From assembly GCA_014896295.1 (NCBI GenBank), contig JADBKR010000002.1:287274-351273 (forward strand): a stretch of DNA of 64,000 nt, written 5' to 3'. This document shows, piece by piece, positions 18,079 to 28,245 of this stretch. The DNA is from Limnochordaceae bacterium. Lineage in GTDB: Bacteria; Bacillota; Limnochordia; Limnochordales; Geochordaceae. Position 1 is the stretch's first letter. Every line of letters starts with the position of its first letter. The notes under the pieces were generated by a model that saw only the letters and a list, made by a program, of their open reading frames with translations, was not told where the DNA came from and did no database searches. A program made the translations under genes and the position numbers.

Positions 18079-19338
18079 CTACTTTTGCTGTGCCGCGAAC
18101 TCCTTGAGGGCTTGTTCTGCGTCCCTTTCACCGGCGAGGATGCTGTCGATGACCGGGGTGAGCTTCTGTATGTACTCGTCGTTGCCCGGAAAGATCGGCG
18201 AGGTGAGGAACCGGCCCTCGCGGAGCAAGGGCAGGGCGTCCTTCAGGACCGGCATCTTCTCCAGGAACTCCGGACTCTCGTTGAGCGCCATCCGGGCCGA
18301 AGCGTTAGAGATGCCCAGCGCCAGAAGCCGGTTGCCGTCGCCTGCCGACAGCCACTTGATGAACTCCCAGGCCTCCTGAGGATGCTTGGAGCCCTTCGGA
18401 ATGCCCCAGACCGACCCGCCCCAGTTGCCGAATCCGGGAGATCCGTCGACCCTGGGATACGGGAAACGCCCGTAATGGAAATCGGGAGCGTACCACTTGG
18501 TGAAGTTGACGATCCACTCGCCCCAGTTGTCCTGGATGGAGATCTTCCCGGAGAAGAAGGGGTTTTCGGGGCTGGCGTAGCTGCCCAGGGATTCCTGGAA
18601 GGCCCGAAGCGCCGGATACCCGTACTTGGCATAGAAGCTGCGCATCCAGCGAGCAGCCTGGATGACCTCCGGGGCATCGGGCGTAGGCACGCGACGCTTC
18701 GCGTCGTAGACACTCCCGTTGAACATGTAGGTACTCAGCACGATGTCCGAGGGGAGGTACCCGATCCGCTGGATCCGGCCGCGGCTCACCTGGTACAGCT
18801 TATGAGCCCACTCCTCGAGCTCGGCCGTGGTCTTGGGCGCCCGGTCGGGGAGACCCGCCTCCTTGAAGTGATCCTTGTTGTACGCAATCATCGAATAGTT
18901 GGCCACCACAGGCATCGCATACAGCTCGCCCTGGTAGTGCACCGCTTCCCAGACCGGTGCCACGTACTCCTCGCCCTTGATCCCGTCCTTTTTCGCGTAC
19001 GAGGAGAGCGGGACCAGCGCACCCCGGCTAGCAAGATCTGCTACCTGCGTCCACCAGATGGCCGACACGACGTCCGGCGGCGTCCCCGCGGCGATGGAGG
19101 TGAGCAACTTGTCGTAGGCGCCGAAAATCGTGACCGGCTCGACCACGATGTTGGGGTGCGTCTTGTTGAACTGTGCCACGACGTCCTCGACGACCTTCTT
19201 CTCGTCGCCGCCCCACCCATGCCAGTAGACGAGCTTGGTCGGTGCAGCCATCACCGAAGAGGCAACCCCCAGCAGGACCAGCGCCGCCACCACACCCCAT
19301 GCTACCGCTTGCCCAACACTGGCTCGCCTCGCTCTCAT
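18079..19338 (-). CDS. Sugar ABC transporter extracellular solute-binding protein (family 1)
   Basis: 419-aa secreted binding protein. Signal peptide: basic MRARRAS, hydrophobic AVAWGVVAALVLLGVASSV, likely cleavage after VMA; no lipobox Cys, unusual for a Gram-positive-type binding protein. Family patterns follow: LVYWHGWGGDEKKVVEDVV, FNKTHPNIVV, LLTSIAAGTPPDVV, and later PKGSKHPQEAWEFIKWLS. The start is the ATG with AGGAGG nine bases upstream; the longer open frame is not coding. First gene of the eight-gene minus-strand operon; its promoter should lie in 19339-19615, shared with the divergent Crp/Fnr gene. Confidence 0.92.
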   Translation of the reverse strand: MRARRASVGQAVAWGVVAALVLLGVASSVMAAPTKLVYWHGWGGDEKKVVEDVVAQFNKTHPNIVVEPVTIFGAYDKLLTSIAAGTPPDVVSAIWWTQVADLASRGALVPLSSYAKKDGIKGEEYVAPVWEAVHYQGELYAMPVVANYSMIAYNKDHFKEAGLPDRAPKTTAELEEWAHKLYQVSRGRIQRIGYLPSDIVLSTYMFNGSVYDAKRRVPTPDAPEVIQAARWMRSFYAKYGYPALRAFQESLGSYASPENPFFSGKISIQDNWGEWIVNFTKWYAPDFHYGRFPYPRVDGSPGFGNWGGSVWGIPKGSKHPQEAWEFIKWLSAGDGNRLLALGISNASARMALNESPEFLEKMPVLKDALPLLREGRFLTSPIFPGNDEYIQKLTPVIDSILAGERDAEQALKEFAAQQK

Positions 19339-19615
19339 CTGTGCGAACCTCCTTTCAGCAGTACGCAACCGGTACCCATGCCGGCAACGGAACGGCCTTT
19401 TCGCCGCCCGGTAACCGTATTCTCGGATCAGTGGAGAACTCCTTCCCATCCGTGCAAAAACCGGAGATGTTCTTCACCGCCCCATCCGCACCGGCCATGA
19501 CTGGCTGGGGTGTTGCCGCAGTCGGCCGTGACCGGTATGATGCCCGCGTGCATGGCGCTTCCCCGATCGGGCGTCCCATCCCGAGAAATGGTCGACTGCG
19601 AAGGGGGCGGTCTGT

Positions 19616-20371
19616 GTGGAAGATCATGGTCGTACCACCGCCTGCGGTAGGCCGGTCGCATCCTCCTCGGACCCCTCCCCGGTGCCCGCGCACGCGGCTT
19701 GCTTCCGCCGCGTTCCCCTCTTCGCGGAGCTGACCGAGCCGGAGCTCGAGGAGCTGGCCGCCGGTTCCCACCCCCGGCACTTTCGTTCGGGCGAGGTGGT
19801 CTTCCGGGCGGGCGAGGCGCCCGGGCACCTGTACGTGGTTTCGTCCGGTCTGGTAAAGGTGGTCCGGACGAGCGCGGACGGTCGCGAGCAGGTGGTACGC
19901 CTGCTGGGGCCGGGGGATTTCTACGGCGAGCTGGCACTGTTCGACCCGCAGCCCCTTCCGGCGACGGCGGTGGCGCTCGCCGAAGCCGAGATCTGTTTGC
20001 TGAGCCGCCCTCACGTGGAGGCGCTCCTCCGGTGCAACCCCGCGGCCAGCCTCAAGATGCTCCGGGCGCTATCGGCACGGGTCGGGGAGCTCGAGGCCCT
20101 GGTGGAGCAGCTCGCCGTACACCCGGTCGAGGAGCGGGTGGCGGCCCTGCTGGTCAAGCTGGCCACCGCCGGCGGCCCCATCGCGGACGGCGTGGTGGTG
20201 AAGCTGCCCCTCAAGCAGGAGGAACTGGCCCGCGTCGTGGGAACCACGCAGGAGACCCTCAGCCGCCGGCTCCACGTGTTGGAGGACGAAGGCATCATCC
20301 GCCTCGAGGGTCGCCGCCTGGTGCGGCTACTGGACGCCGCCCGGCTCATCGAGCGCGCCGGCCGGATCTGA
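19616..20371 (+). CDS. Crp/Fnr-family transcriptional regulator
   Basis: Cytoplasmic regulator of about 251 aa. Cyclic-nucleotide-binding-like domain (about 30-150: VPLFAELTEPELEEL, GEAPGHLYVVSSGLVKVV, LLGPGDFYGELALFD), long dimer helix, then Crp-type winged HTH (about 205-240: LPLKQEELARVVGTTQETLSRRL). The GTG start follows AAGGGGG. The FNR iron-sulphur cysteine pattern is not apparent. Transcribed away from the sugar-binding-protein gene and toward the metal chaperone/ATPase pair; it could regulate either side. Confidence 0.9.
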   Translation: MEDHGRTTACGRPVASSSDPSPVPAHAACFRRVPLFAELTEPELEELAAGSHPRHFRSGEVVFRAGEAPGHLYVVSSGLVKVVRTSADGREQVVRLLGPGDFYGELALFDPQPLPATAVALAEAEICLLSRPHVEALLRCNPAASLKMLRALSARVGELEALVEQLAVHPVEERVAALLVKLATAGGPIADGVVVKLPLKQEELARVVGTTQETLSRRLHVLEDEGIIRLEGRRLVRLLDAARLIERAGRI

Positions 20372-20467
20372 ACAGCTTCTCGGTGTTTATGACCCGCATC
20401 ATCAACTTCGGGCTCCCGGGCATGCCATCATCGGCCTGCAAGGGGACATACCTCGAAGGGGGAGACC

Positions 20468-20704
20468 ATGATGGTGCGGGAGACGTTCCAGCTGGACAAC
20501 ATCCACTGCCCGAGCTGCGTCGCCAAGATTGAGAAGGCCGTCGGAGCCATGCGCGGCGTGAGCTCCGCCAGGATGGCCTTTGCGACCGGCCGGCTCGCGG
20601 TCGATTATGACCCCACGGTCATCGAGCCGGGGGCCATCGCCGCCACCGTGAGCCGCCTGGGCTACCCGGCCCGATCCATCCGCCGCCAGGAGTTGGGGAG
20701 CTGA
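20468..20704 (+). CDS. Heavy-metal-associated (CopZ-like) domain protein
   Basis: 78-aa HMA-fold metal chaperone. The metal site is the CxxC in DNIHCPSCVAKIEKAV, with VDYDPTVIEPGAIAATVSRLGY completing the ferredoxin-like fold. AAGGGGGAGA precedes the ATG. Its stop overlaps a following ATG (TGATG at 20702-20706) that begins the ATPase region, so the two are translationally linked. Likely hands a soft metal to the P1B ATPase. Confidence 0.9.
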   Translation: MMVRETFQLDNIHCPSCVAKIEKAVGAMRGVSSARMAFATGRLAVDYDPTVIEPGAIAATVSRLGYPARSIRRQELGS

Positions 20705-20747
20705 TGGCCATGCTGCGGGCCTTTCGCACCGAGGCCCCCTCCGCCGG

Positions 20748-22685
20748 GTGACGGCTGCGGCAGCCCTCATGGCCGCGGCCTGGCTCTACCAGGCGCTCGG
20801 GTACCAGGGCAGCCACCTCGTCTACGCGGGCCTCATGGCAGCTGCCGCCCTCGTCTCGGGCCAGGTGCTGGCCCGCCGGGCCGTTGAGGGCCTGCGGATG
20901 CGGGTCGCGACCATCGAACTCCTGGTGAGCGTGGCGGCCGCGGGAGCACTCGCCATCGGAGAGTACTGGGAAGCCGCGGCCGTCACGGTCCTCTTCGACC
21001 TCGGAGGCTACCTCGAGTGGAAGACGCTCGAGCGGGCGCGCGCCGCCATCCGGGAGCTGGCGGAGTGGGTGCCGCGCACGGCCAGGGTGCGCCGCCCCGA
21101 CGGCAGCGAAGCCGCCGTCCGGGTCGAGGAGGTCCGGCCCGGCGACGTCATGGTGGTGCGGTCGGGTGAAAAGCTGGCAGCGGACGGGGTCGTGGTGCGC
21201 GGCGAGGCGGAGGTCGACGAGTCCGCGCTCACCGGTGAACCCATGCCCGTGTCCAAGGCCATCGGCGACCGGGTGATGGCAGGCAGCGTAACCGTAGTGG
21301 GTTTCATCGAGGTCCGCGCCACCCGGGTGGGGGAGGAGACCACCTTCGGGCGCATCCTGCAGCTGGTAGGCGAGGCCCAGGAGGCCAGGCCCAGGGTGCA
21401 GACGGCGGTGGAACGGTTCGCCCGCTACTACACGCCGGGCATCCTGGGGCTCTCGGCCGCCACCCTCCTCATCACCCGAGACACCCGCCTCGCGCTCACC
21501 CTGCTCGTGGTAGGCTGCCCCGGCGCGCTCGTCCTGGCAGCGCCGGTTTCGATCGTGGCCGGCCTCGGGCACGCCGCCCGCAACGGCATCCTCATCAAGG
21601 GAGGCCGCCGTCTCGATACCCTGGCGGCGGTGGATGCACTGGCGTTCGACAAGACTGGTACCCTCACGGCGGGGCGCCCCGAAGTGGTGGCGGTTCACAC
21701 GCTGGCAGGGCCCACCGGCACCGAATCGGATGAAACCGCAGAAGCGTCCCTGCTGCGCCTGGCGGCGGCGGTCGAAAAGGGCTCTGAGCATCCGCTCGCA
21801 GCTGCCCTACTGGAGCGGGCCGCCAGGGCCCGCGGCGTGGGCAGCATCCCCGATCCGCAACGGCTCCGGGTGTACCCGGGCCGCGGGGTAGCCGCCCACG
21901 TGGGCGGACAAAGGGTGCTCGTCGGCAATCGGCGGCTGATGGAGGCGGAAGGGGTGCACCCCGAACCCCGTGCCGCGGAGCTCGCCGCCCTGGAAGAATC
22001 CCAGGGGCGTACCGCCGTCCTGGTGGCGGTCGACGGGCGCGTGGCCGGCGTGCTGGCCCTCGCCGACCGTGTTCGGGAAAGTGCGGCCCGCATGATCGAG
22101 GCGTTGCGGCAGGCCGGGGTGCGCCGCACCGTGATCCTGACGGGCGACGGCGAGCTCACGGCCGGGATGGTCGGGCGCTCTGTCGGCATCGACGAGGTGC
22201 GAGCGCGGCTGCTTCCGGAGGAGAAGGTGCGGGAGATCGCCCGGCTCAAGGCACAAGGCTACACGGTCGCCATGGTCGGGGACGGGATCAACGACGCGCC
22301 GGCCCTGGCCGCGGCCGACGTGAGCATCGCCATCGGGGCGGGCGGCACGGACGCCGCCATGGAGGCGGCCGACGTGGCTCTCATCGCGGACGACCTGGAG
22401 AAAATCCCGTACGCCGTCGGGCTGGCAAAGGCCATCGTCGCCAACATCCGCCAGAACCTGGCCTTCGCCGTGGTCGTGGTGCTGTCGTTGGTGGCAGGAG
22501 TCCTCGGCGGCGTGGTGCACCTCGCCTCCGGGATGCTGGTCCACGAGCTGAGCGTGCTCCTGGTCATCCTCAACGGCATGCGCCTGCTGCGGTGGCGGCC
22601 GGCATCGCAGCCGGCATCCCGCCGGCCCTTCCATCCGCGCTCGGGCCGTACGCTCTCCCCGGCTCCCGGCGGGAGCGTACCTTGA
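20748..22685 (+). CDS. P1B-type heavy-metal-translocating ATPase with CPG motif
   Basis: Membrane metal pump, about 645 aa. P-type hallmarks are all present: actuator loop TGEPMPVSK, phosphorylation site DKTGTLT, SEHPLAAALL (the HP motif of P1B ATPases), and GDGINDAPALAAADV. The sixth-helix metal site reads CPGAL rather than the classic CPC, CPH or SPC, so metal specificity is uncertain. The open frame starts at GTG 20748, but an ATG at 20704 overlapping the chaperone stop encodes a short basic MAMLRAFRTEAP leader that hits a stop at 20749-20751. A one-base shift would join it to this frame, so the natural start may be 20704. No N-terminal HMA domain; the separate chaperone supplies it. Confidence 0.88.
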   Translation: MTAAAALMAAAWLYQALGYQGSHLVYAGLMAAAALVSGQVLARRAVEGLRMRVATIELLVSVAAAGALAIGEYWEAAAVTVLFDLGGYLEWKTLERARAAIRELAEWVPRTARVRRPDGSEAAVRVEEVRPGDVMVVRSGEKLAADGVVVRGEAEVDESALTGEPMPVSKAIGDRVMAGSVTVVGFIEVRATRVGEETTFGRILQLVGEAQEARPRVQTAVERFARYYTPGILGLSAATLLITRDTRLALTLLVVGCPGALVLAAPVSIVAGLGHAARNGILIKGGRRLDTLAAVDALAFDKTGTLTAGRPEVVAVHTLAGPTGTESDETAEASLLRLAAAVEKGSEHPLAAALLERAARARGVGSIPDPQRLRVYPGRGVAAHVGGQRVLVGNRRLMEAEGVHPEPRAAELAALEESQGRTAVLVAVDGRVAGVLALADRVRESAARMIEALRQAGVRRTVILTGDGELTAGMVGRSVGIDEVRARLLPEEKVREIARLKAQGYTVAMVGDGINDAPALAAADVSIAIGAGGTDAAMEAADVALIADDLEKIPYAVGLAKAIVANIRQNLAFAVVVVLSLVAGVLGGVVHLASGMLVHELSVLLVILNGMRLLRWRPASQPASRRPFHPRSGRTLSPAPGGSVP

Positions 22686-22717
22686 TGACCACGGGGACGC
22701 GGGCGCTGCGAAAACAG

Positions 22718-22747
22718 GGCCGGCCGGGAGCTCGCTCCCGGCCGGCC
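22718..22747. terminator. Strong bidirectional terminator hairpin
   Basis: GGCCGGCCGGGAGC pairs perfectly with GCTCCCGGCCGGCC (stem at least 13 bp, tiny loop) between the convergent ATPase and the small minus-strand gene. Read on the minus strand it is followed shortly by TTTT (AAAA at 22711-22714 on +), so it fits best as terminator of the 70-aa gene while also ending the ATPase transcript. Confidence 0.7.
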
Positions 22748-22778
22748 AGTCGTTTCAAGACCTATCCTGCTGCGTTGC

Positions 22779-22991
22779 TCAGCCCTCCGGATGGCTCCAG
22801 TGCATCTTGAAGCTTTCGATCGCGTCCCCGTCGATCACGTACTCCGCGTCGGGCCCCCGAAACGTGATGACCCGCCGTGCCGTGTCGAAGGTCGTGTCCC
22901 CCAGGTGAAACTCGAACACCTGGCCGCTGGTCGTCCGGACGATGACCTCACCCCACCGTTTCAACTGTTCCTGGATGATTTCCATCTTCAT
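22779..22991 (-). CDS. Small 70-aa protein of unknown function
   Basis: Unrecognised. The product MKMEIIQEQLKRWGEV begins with a short amphipathic helix followed by alternating strands (VIVRTTSGQVFEFHLGD, RRVITFRGPDAEYVIDGD) that suggest a small beta-barrel, and ends with WSHPEG. A good GGAGGCG ribosome-binding site precedes the ATG, and a strong hairpin follows the stop, so it looks like a real monocistronic gene. No membrane segment or signal. Confidence 0.7.
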   Translation of the reverse strand: MKMEIIQEQLKRWGEVIVRTTSGQVFEFHLGDTTFDTARRVITFRGPDAEYVIDGDAIESFKMHWSHPEG

Positions 22992-23042
22992 GGCATTCGC
23001 CTCCAGGCACAGTCTACCCGATTCCCGCTCCCGCGTCCCAGA

Positions 23043-23411
23043 TCACGCCACAAGAGCGACGGCCCAGTACGACACGACGCCCACCAGCACCGTCAGCCCG
23101 AGGTGGCGCCAGCGCAGCGCCGTCCACGCGGTGGGAAGCAGCGCGACCAGCGCAATGCCCGTCTCCCGGGGCAATCCTGGCCCCGGCCTTGCCGGCAGCA
23201 GCGCACTCACCAGCAGAGCGCCGATGACCGCCGGCGCCACCAGGGAGAGTGCGAGCATCACGCTGCCGGCGCGCCCCGGCGACTGCGACGCTCCCGCCGG
23301 GGTGCGGCCGAGGGCAGCGAGCAGAGGGATCAGCCGCATGAGATAAGTGCCGATGCCGGCAGCAAGGAAGAGGGCCAGCATCTCCGGCCTCACGCCGGCC
23401 AGTGGGCTCAT
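23043..23411 (-). CDS. azlD: AzlD family branched-chain amino-acid transport subunit
   Basis: 122-aa membrane protein with four hydrophobic segments (AGIGTYLMRLIPLLAALG, VMLALSLVAPAVIGALLVSAL, IALVALLPTAW, TVLVGVVSYWAVAL). The TYLxRxxP pattern is typical of AzlD. The ATG overlaps the azlC stop by four bases. AzlCD form an amino-acid exporter; the adjacent racemase and M20 hydrolase suggest amino-acid or N-acyl-amino-acid traffic. Confidence 0.88.
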   Translation of the reverse strand: MSPLAGVRPEMLALFLAAGIGTYLMRLIPLLAALGRTPAGASQSPGRAGSVMLALSLVAPAVIGALLVSALLPARPGPGLPRETGIALVALLPTAWTALRWRHLGLTVLVGVVSYWAVALVA

Positions 23412-24166
23412 CGCGGTTTGACCGCCTCCATCGACGGCCCGGGCTCTGGCCGTTGCCGCTCGAGCCGCGCCACCGCAAGCCCGGCAAGCGGGCCCACCAC
23501 TCCCGCGGTCAGCACGCCCCACCGGCCCCAACCGAGAAGCCATGCCGCCAGGGCGACCGCACCGCCCACGAACGCGCTGGCGGGTATCCCCAGCTCCTTG
23601 CGGGGAGCGACCAGGGAAACCAGCAACGCGACGAAAAGGGCCGGTAGAGCGAAGTTCATGGCCGGTGCGACGGAAGGGAGGAGCGTGGCTACCGCCTGCC
23701 CTCCGGCCGCACCCATCCACGTGCCGAGTACCCACGAGCCATAGGCAGCCGCCTCGAGACCGAAAAGCCAGGCCCTCGATGCAGGCGTTCGCGGCAGGAT
23801 CCCGGACGCCACCGCGAACACCTCGTCGGTGAGCCCGAAGGCGGCGAGCGCCGCCGCCGGGCGGCTGAGCCGGGAAAGCCACGGAGCGAGCGCCGGCCCG
23901 TACAGCACGTGGCGCAAGTTGAGGACGAGCGCCGTGACCGCGGCCGCCACTCCCGGTACTCCCGCCCCGATCATGCCCGCCAGGGCGAACTGGCTGGCGC
24001 CGGCGTACACGAGCAGCGACATCGCGACGCTCTCCTGCACGCTCAAGCCCGCCTGGCGCGCTGCGGCGCCAAACGCCACGGCGGCCGGCACGTACCCCAC
24101 GACGATGGGAAGAGCCGCCCTGGCACCCTCCAGCCCGCGGCGCCAGGGCTCGGTACCGGTGGACAT
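23408..24166 (-). CDS. azlC: AzlC family branched-chain amino-acid exporter subunit
   Basis: 252-aa polytopic membrane protein. AzlC signatures: ALPIVVGYVPAAVAFG, SLLVYAGASQFALAGMIGAG, VLNLRHVLYGPALAPWL, FGLTDEVFAVA. The start is the ATG of MSTGTEPWRRGLE; the longer open frame upstream is not family-like. Cotranscribed with azlD, which it overlaps. It follows the racemase gene on the same strand with a gap of about 70 bases. Confidence 0.9.
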   Translation of the reverse strand: MSTGTEPWRRGLEGARAALPIVVGYVPAAVAFGAAARQAGLSVQESVAMSLLVYAGASQFALAGMIGAGVPGVAAAVTALVLNLRHVLYGPALAPWLSRLSRPAAALAAFGLTDEVFAVASGILPRTPASRAWLFGLEAAAYGSWVLGTWMGAAGGQAVATLLPSVAPAMNFALPALFVALLVSLVAPRKELGIPASAFVGGAVALAAWLLGWGRWGVLTAGVVGPLAGLAVARLERQRPEPGPSMEAVKPR

Positions 24167-24234
24167 GGGGCGTTGGTTCGCCGGGCCGCGGGTACCTCCT
24201 GCGCCCCGGGCCGGCCGCTTGCCGCAACGCGCCC

Positions 24235-25382
<1,148 letters not shown>

Positions 25383-25525
25383 CGTCACGACCTCCGGCGC
25401 CGGAGCCAGCAGTCGGAGCCCCGGCCGATGCTGGGAAGGAAGCTTCCCGTGGCCGGGCGGATCTCCTGCGCCCGGCGTCGAATGGAGGCCTCGGGCCACG
25501 AGGGCAAGAGAGAGGAAGTGGGCTT

Positions 25526-26725
25526 GTGACCGTGGAGCCGTCCCGGGCACCTGCGCCGCTGCCCGTGCAGGCATCGTCCCCCGCGGCGCTGGCAGCCTAC
25601 CTGTCTTCGCACCTGGACGACATGGTCGAGGAGATGCGGCGCCTCGTGGAAGTCGAGACTCCCTCGGGGGACGAGCAGGGTATCGCCACGGCCGCAGCCC
25701 TGCTGGCCGGGCGCTGGCGCCGCCTCGGCTGTCGCGTCGACCAGTACCCCGCGCCGGGTGTGGGCGTGCATCTGGCCGTGCACATCCCCGGCCGTGGGGA
25801 AGACGGCGGCCAGGGGAACGGCCGCTATGTGCTCGTGCTCGGCCACGTCGATACGGTCCATCCCCGCGGCACGCTGGCGGCGACCCCGTTTCGGGTGCAA
25901 GGCGATCGTGCCTGGGGCCCGGGCACCTACGACATGAAGGGAGCCCTGGTCATGATGGCCTGGGCAGTCCAGGCGCTCCGGGCCGTGGGCTCGGGGCCCC
26001 GGCACCCTGTTACGCTGCTGCTCACGGCCGACGAGGAGGTGGGCAGCCACACCAGCCGCCCCCTCATCGACCGTTTCGCCGGCGGAGCGACCTGCGCCCT
26101 GGTGCTCGAGCCCGCCGCTCCCGGTGGTGCCGTCAAGACCGCCCGCAAGGGCGTCGCCCAGTACCGTTTGTCGGTCACGGGCCGCAGCGCCCACGCCGGC
26201 AACGACTTCTCCCGGGGCATCAACGCCAACGTGGCCCTGGCCCGCCTGGTGCTGGCCGCTGCCTCCCTTTCCGACCCGGAACGCGGCACGACCGTCAACG
26301 TCGGCGTCATCGGCGGCGGTACCCGCCCCAACGTCGTAGCGGAACGAGCGTGGGCCGACATCGACGTGCGCTTCACGACCCGCGCCGAGGCCGAGCGCAT
26401 CGACCGGGCGCTGCGGGCACTCACGGCTGACGGCGGGACAGTGCTCGAAGTGTCGGGCGGCGTCAACCGGTGGCCACTCGAGCGAACGGCGTCGGCCGGC
26501 CTCTACGAGCATGCCCGGTCCCTGGCCGCTTCGCTCGGCCTGCAACTTCCCGAGGCCCAGGTGGGCGGCGCCAGCGACGGCAACCTCACCGCCGAGCTGG
26601 GCCTCCCGACCCTCGACGGCCTCGGCCCGGAGGGGGACGGTGCCCACTCTTCCCAGGAGCACGTCTACCTGCCGTCCCTCCCCGTGCGCACGGCGCTCCT
26701 GGCGCTCATCCTGGAAACCCTGTAG
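25526..26725 (+). CDS. M20 family metallopeptidase / N-acyl-amino-acid hydrolase (carboxypeptidase G2-like)
   Basis: 399-aa cytoplasmic dizinc hydrolase. Metal ligands are visible: LGHVDTV (His 107), GPGTYDMKG (Asp 136), TADEEVGS (catalytic Glu and bridging Glu), VLEPA (Glu) and GAHSSQEHV (His). The dimerisation domain has [16 protein letters not shown]. The GTG start has AGAGAGGAAG upstream. It is divergent from the racemase gene with a 143-base intergenic region. In Geobacillus an M20 desuccinylase works with NSAR to convert D- to L-amino acids; the same pairing is inferred here, though no succinyltransferase is seen nearby. Confidence 0.88.
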   Translation: MTVEPSRAPAPLPVQASSPAALAAYLSSHLDDMVEEMRRLVEVETPSGDEQGIATAAALLAGRWRRLGCRVDQYPAPGVGVHLAVHIPGRGEDGGQGNGRYVLVLGHVDTVHPRGTLAATPFRVQGDRAWGPGTYDMKGALVMMAWAVQALRAVGSGPRHPVTLLLTADEEVGSHTSRPLIDRFAGGATCALVLEPAAPGGAVKTARKGVAQYRLSVTGRSAHAGNDFSRGINANVALARLVLAAASLSDPERGTTVNVGVIGGGTRPNVVAERAWADIDVRFTTRAEAERIDRALRALTADGGTVLEVSGGVNRWPLERTASAGLYEHARSLAASLGLQLPEAQVGGASDGNLTAELGLPTLDGLGPEGDGAHSSQEHVYLPSLPVRTALLALILETL

Positions 26726-26818
26726 AGGCCGTGGGGGCGCCGCTACCCGAGCCCCGCACCCCAGAAGCCCGGCCCACTTCGCCGTGTATAATGGGGATAG
26801 CCTCGGACGTATCGGCAG

Positions 26819-28216
26819 GTGATGGTGGACTTGGATCCCGACACAGGATGGCGTATCGCCGTACTGGTGGGACTCCTGTTGCTCTCCGCCTTCTTCTCCG
26901 GCTCCGAGACCGCCCTCATGGCCCTCAACCGCATCCGGCTCCGGCGCCTGGCCGACTCGGGTGACGCCGACGCACGGCGCATCGCCCGGCTGCTGGAATC
27001 CCCTTCCCGGCTGCTGTCCACGGTCTTGATCGGCAACAACCTCGTCAACGTCGCCATCTCCGCCATCGTGACCGCCCTCGTGCTGCGCTGGGTGGTGGAC
27101 GACGAGGCCGCTCTGCTCGTCGCGACCCTGGCCGCCACCACGATCATCCTGCTCGTGGGAGAGATCACACCCAAGGCCATCGCGGCTCACGCCCCGGAGC
27201 CTTTGGCTCGCCGGGTTCACCGCGCCGTCGAAGGCCTCGTCTGGCTGCTCACCCCTATCAACCGGCTGTTCGGCGCGCTCTCGGACCTGCTCGTGAGCGC
27301 GCTCGGGCACAAGCGCCGCCACGAAGGCGGGCCCCTGGCCGTGAGCGAAGAAGACGTACGCACCATGCTCATGCTCGGCCGCCAGCAGGGCGTGTTCGCT
27401 CCGGAAGAGGAAGCCATGGTGGAGCGCATCTTCGCCTTCACCGACCTGCGGGTGCGCGACGTCATGGTGCCGCGGCTCGACGTGGCGGGCATCCCTCACG
27501 ACATCACGTGGGCCGATCTGCTGGCCCTGGTGCGCCGGGAACACTACACCCGCTACCCCGTCTACAAGGAGGACCTGGATCACGTCATCGGCATCCTGCA
27601 CGTCAAGGAGCTCATGATGGAGACGCCCCGTGCCGAGCAGGGAGGCTTCGACGTCGCCCGGTTCATCCGCCCTGCCTACTTCGTGCCCGACTCGAAACGG
27701 GTCGTGGAGCTCCTGCGGGAGATGCGCCAGAAGCGGGCCCACATGGCGGTCGTGGTCGACGAGTACGGTGCTACGGCCGGGATCGTCACCATCGAAGACC
27801 TGGTGGAGCAGGTGGTCGGGGAGATCGCCGACGAGTTCGATCAGCGAGAGCCCGAGGTGCGCCAGCTGGACGCGCGCACGTACAGCGTGGCCGGTACCGT
27901 TCGCCTGGAGGAGATCAACGACCGCCTGGGTCTGGCGCTTTCGTGCGAAGAGGCGGACACCATCGCGGGCCTCGTGCTGAGCCTCCTCGGTCGCATTCCG
28001 GAGCAGGGGGACCGGGCCGAGCGGGACGGCGTCGAGCTGGTCGTGGAGCGCATGGACGGCCAGCGCATCGAGCGCTTGACGCTCAAGCTACCTCGGACGC
28101 TTTCGCGGGGCCAGGAGGAAACGGGAGACAAGGCAGCGGCGCCCGGCGGCCGCGCCGATGACCGCCGGGCGCCGCAAGGGCTGCCCCAGCCCACGAGCGA
28201 TGGGACCGGCGGGTGA
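26819..28216 (+). CDS. CNNM/CorC (HlyC/TlyC) family membrane transporter
   Basis: 465-aa protein: DUF21/CNNM membrane domain (about 1-190; LLLSAFFSGSETALMALNR is the hallmark, then VGEITPKAIAAHAPE), paired CBS domains (about 205-330; VRDVMVPRLDV, HMAVVVDEYGATAGIVTIEDLVEQVVGEI) and a CorC_HlyC C-terminal domain (SVAGTVRLEEIN). Probably Mg/Co efflux. The last 30 or so residues are low-complexity Gly/Ala/Arg and coincide with a perfect inverted repeat, so the native end may be earlier. Two adjacent starts (GTG 26819, ATG 26822). Confidence 0.9.
   Translation: MMVDLDPDTGWRIAVLVGLLLLSAFFSGSETALMALNRIRLRRLADSGDADARRIARLLESPSRLLSTVLIGNNLVNVAISAIVTALVLRWVVDDEAALLVATLAATTIILLVGEITPKAIAAHAPEPLARRVHRAVEGLVWLLTPINRLFGALSDLLVSALGHKRRHEGGPLAVSEEDVRTMLMLGRQQGVFAPEEEAMVERIFAFTDLRVRDVMVPRLDVAGIPHDITWADLLALVRREHYTRYPVYKEDLDHVIGILHVKELMMETPRAEQGGFDVARFIRPAYFVPDSKRVVELLREMRQKRAHMAVVVDEYGATAGIVTIEDLVEQVVGEIADEFDQREPEVRQLDARTYSVAGTVRLEEINDRLGLALSCEEADTIAGLVLSLLGRIPEQGDRAERDGVELVVERMDGQRIERLTLKLPRTLSRGQEETGDKAAAPGGRADDRRAPQGLPQPTSDGTGG
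28136..28175. terminator. Perfect 14-bp inverted repeat at the end of the CorC-like gene
   Basis: GCGGCGCCCGGCGG and CCGCCGGGCGCCGC flank a 12-base loop, inside the last codons of the + gene and about 70 bases past the stop of the convergent SDR gene. It has terminator geometry for the minus transcript, although no T-run follows. Function inferred. Confidence 0.4.
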
Positions 28217-28245
28217 CGGCACCGGAGAACGCGATGCCGCCCCCG

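Noticed and set aside
28136..28175. Inverted repeat at the CorC-like gene end as an attachment or operator site
   Set aside because: Position just past the convergent stop and simple geometry fit a terminator better; no related repeat occurs elsewhere.
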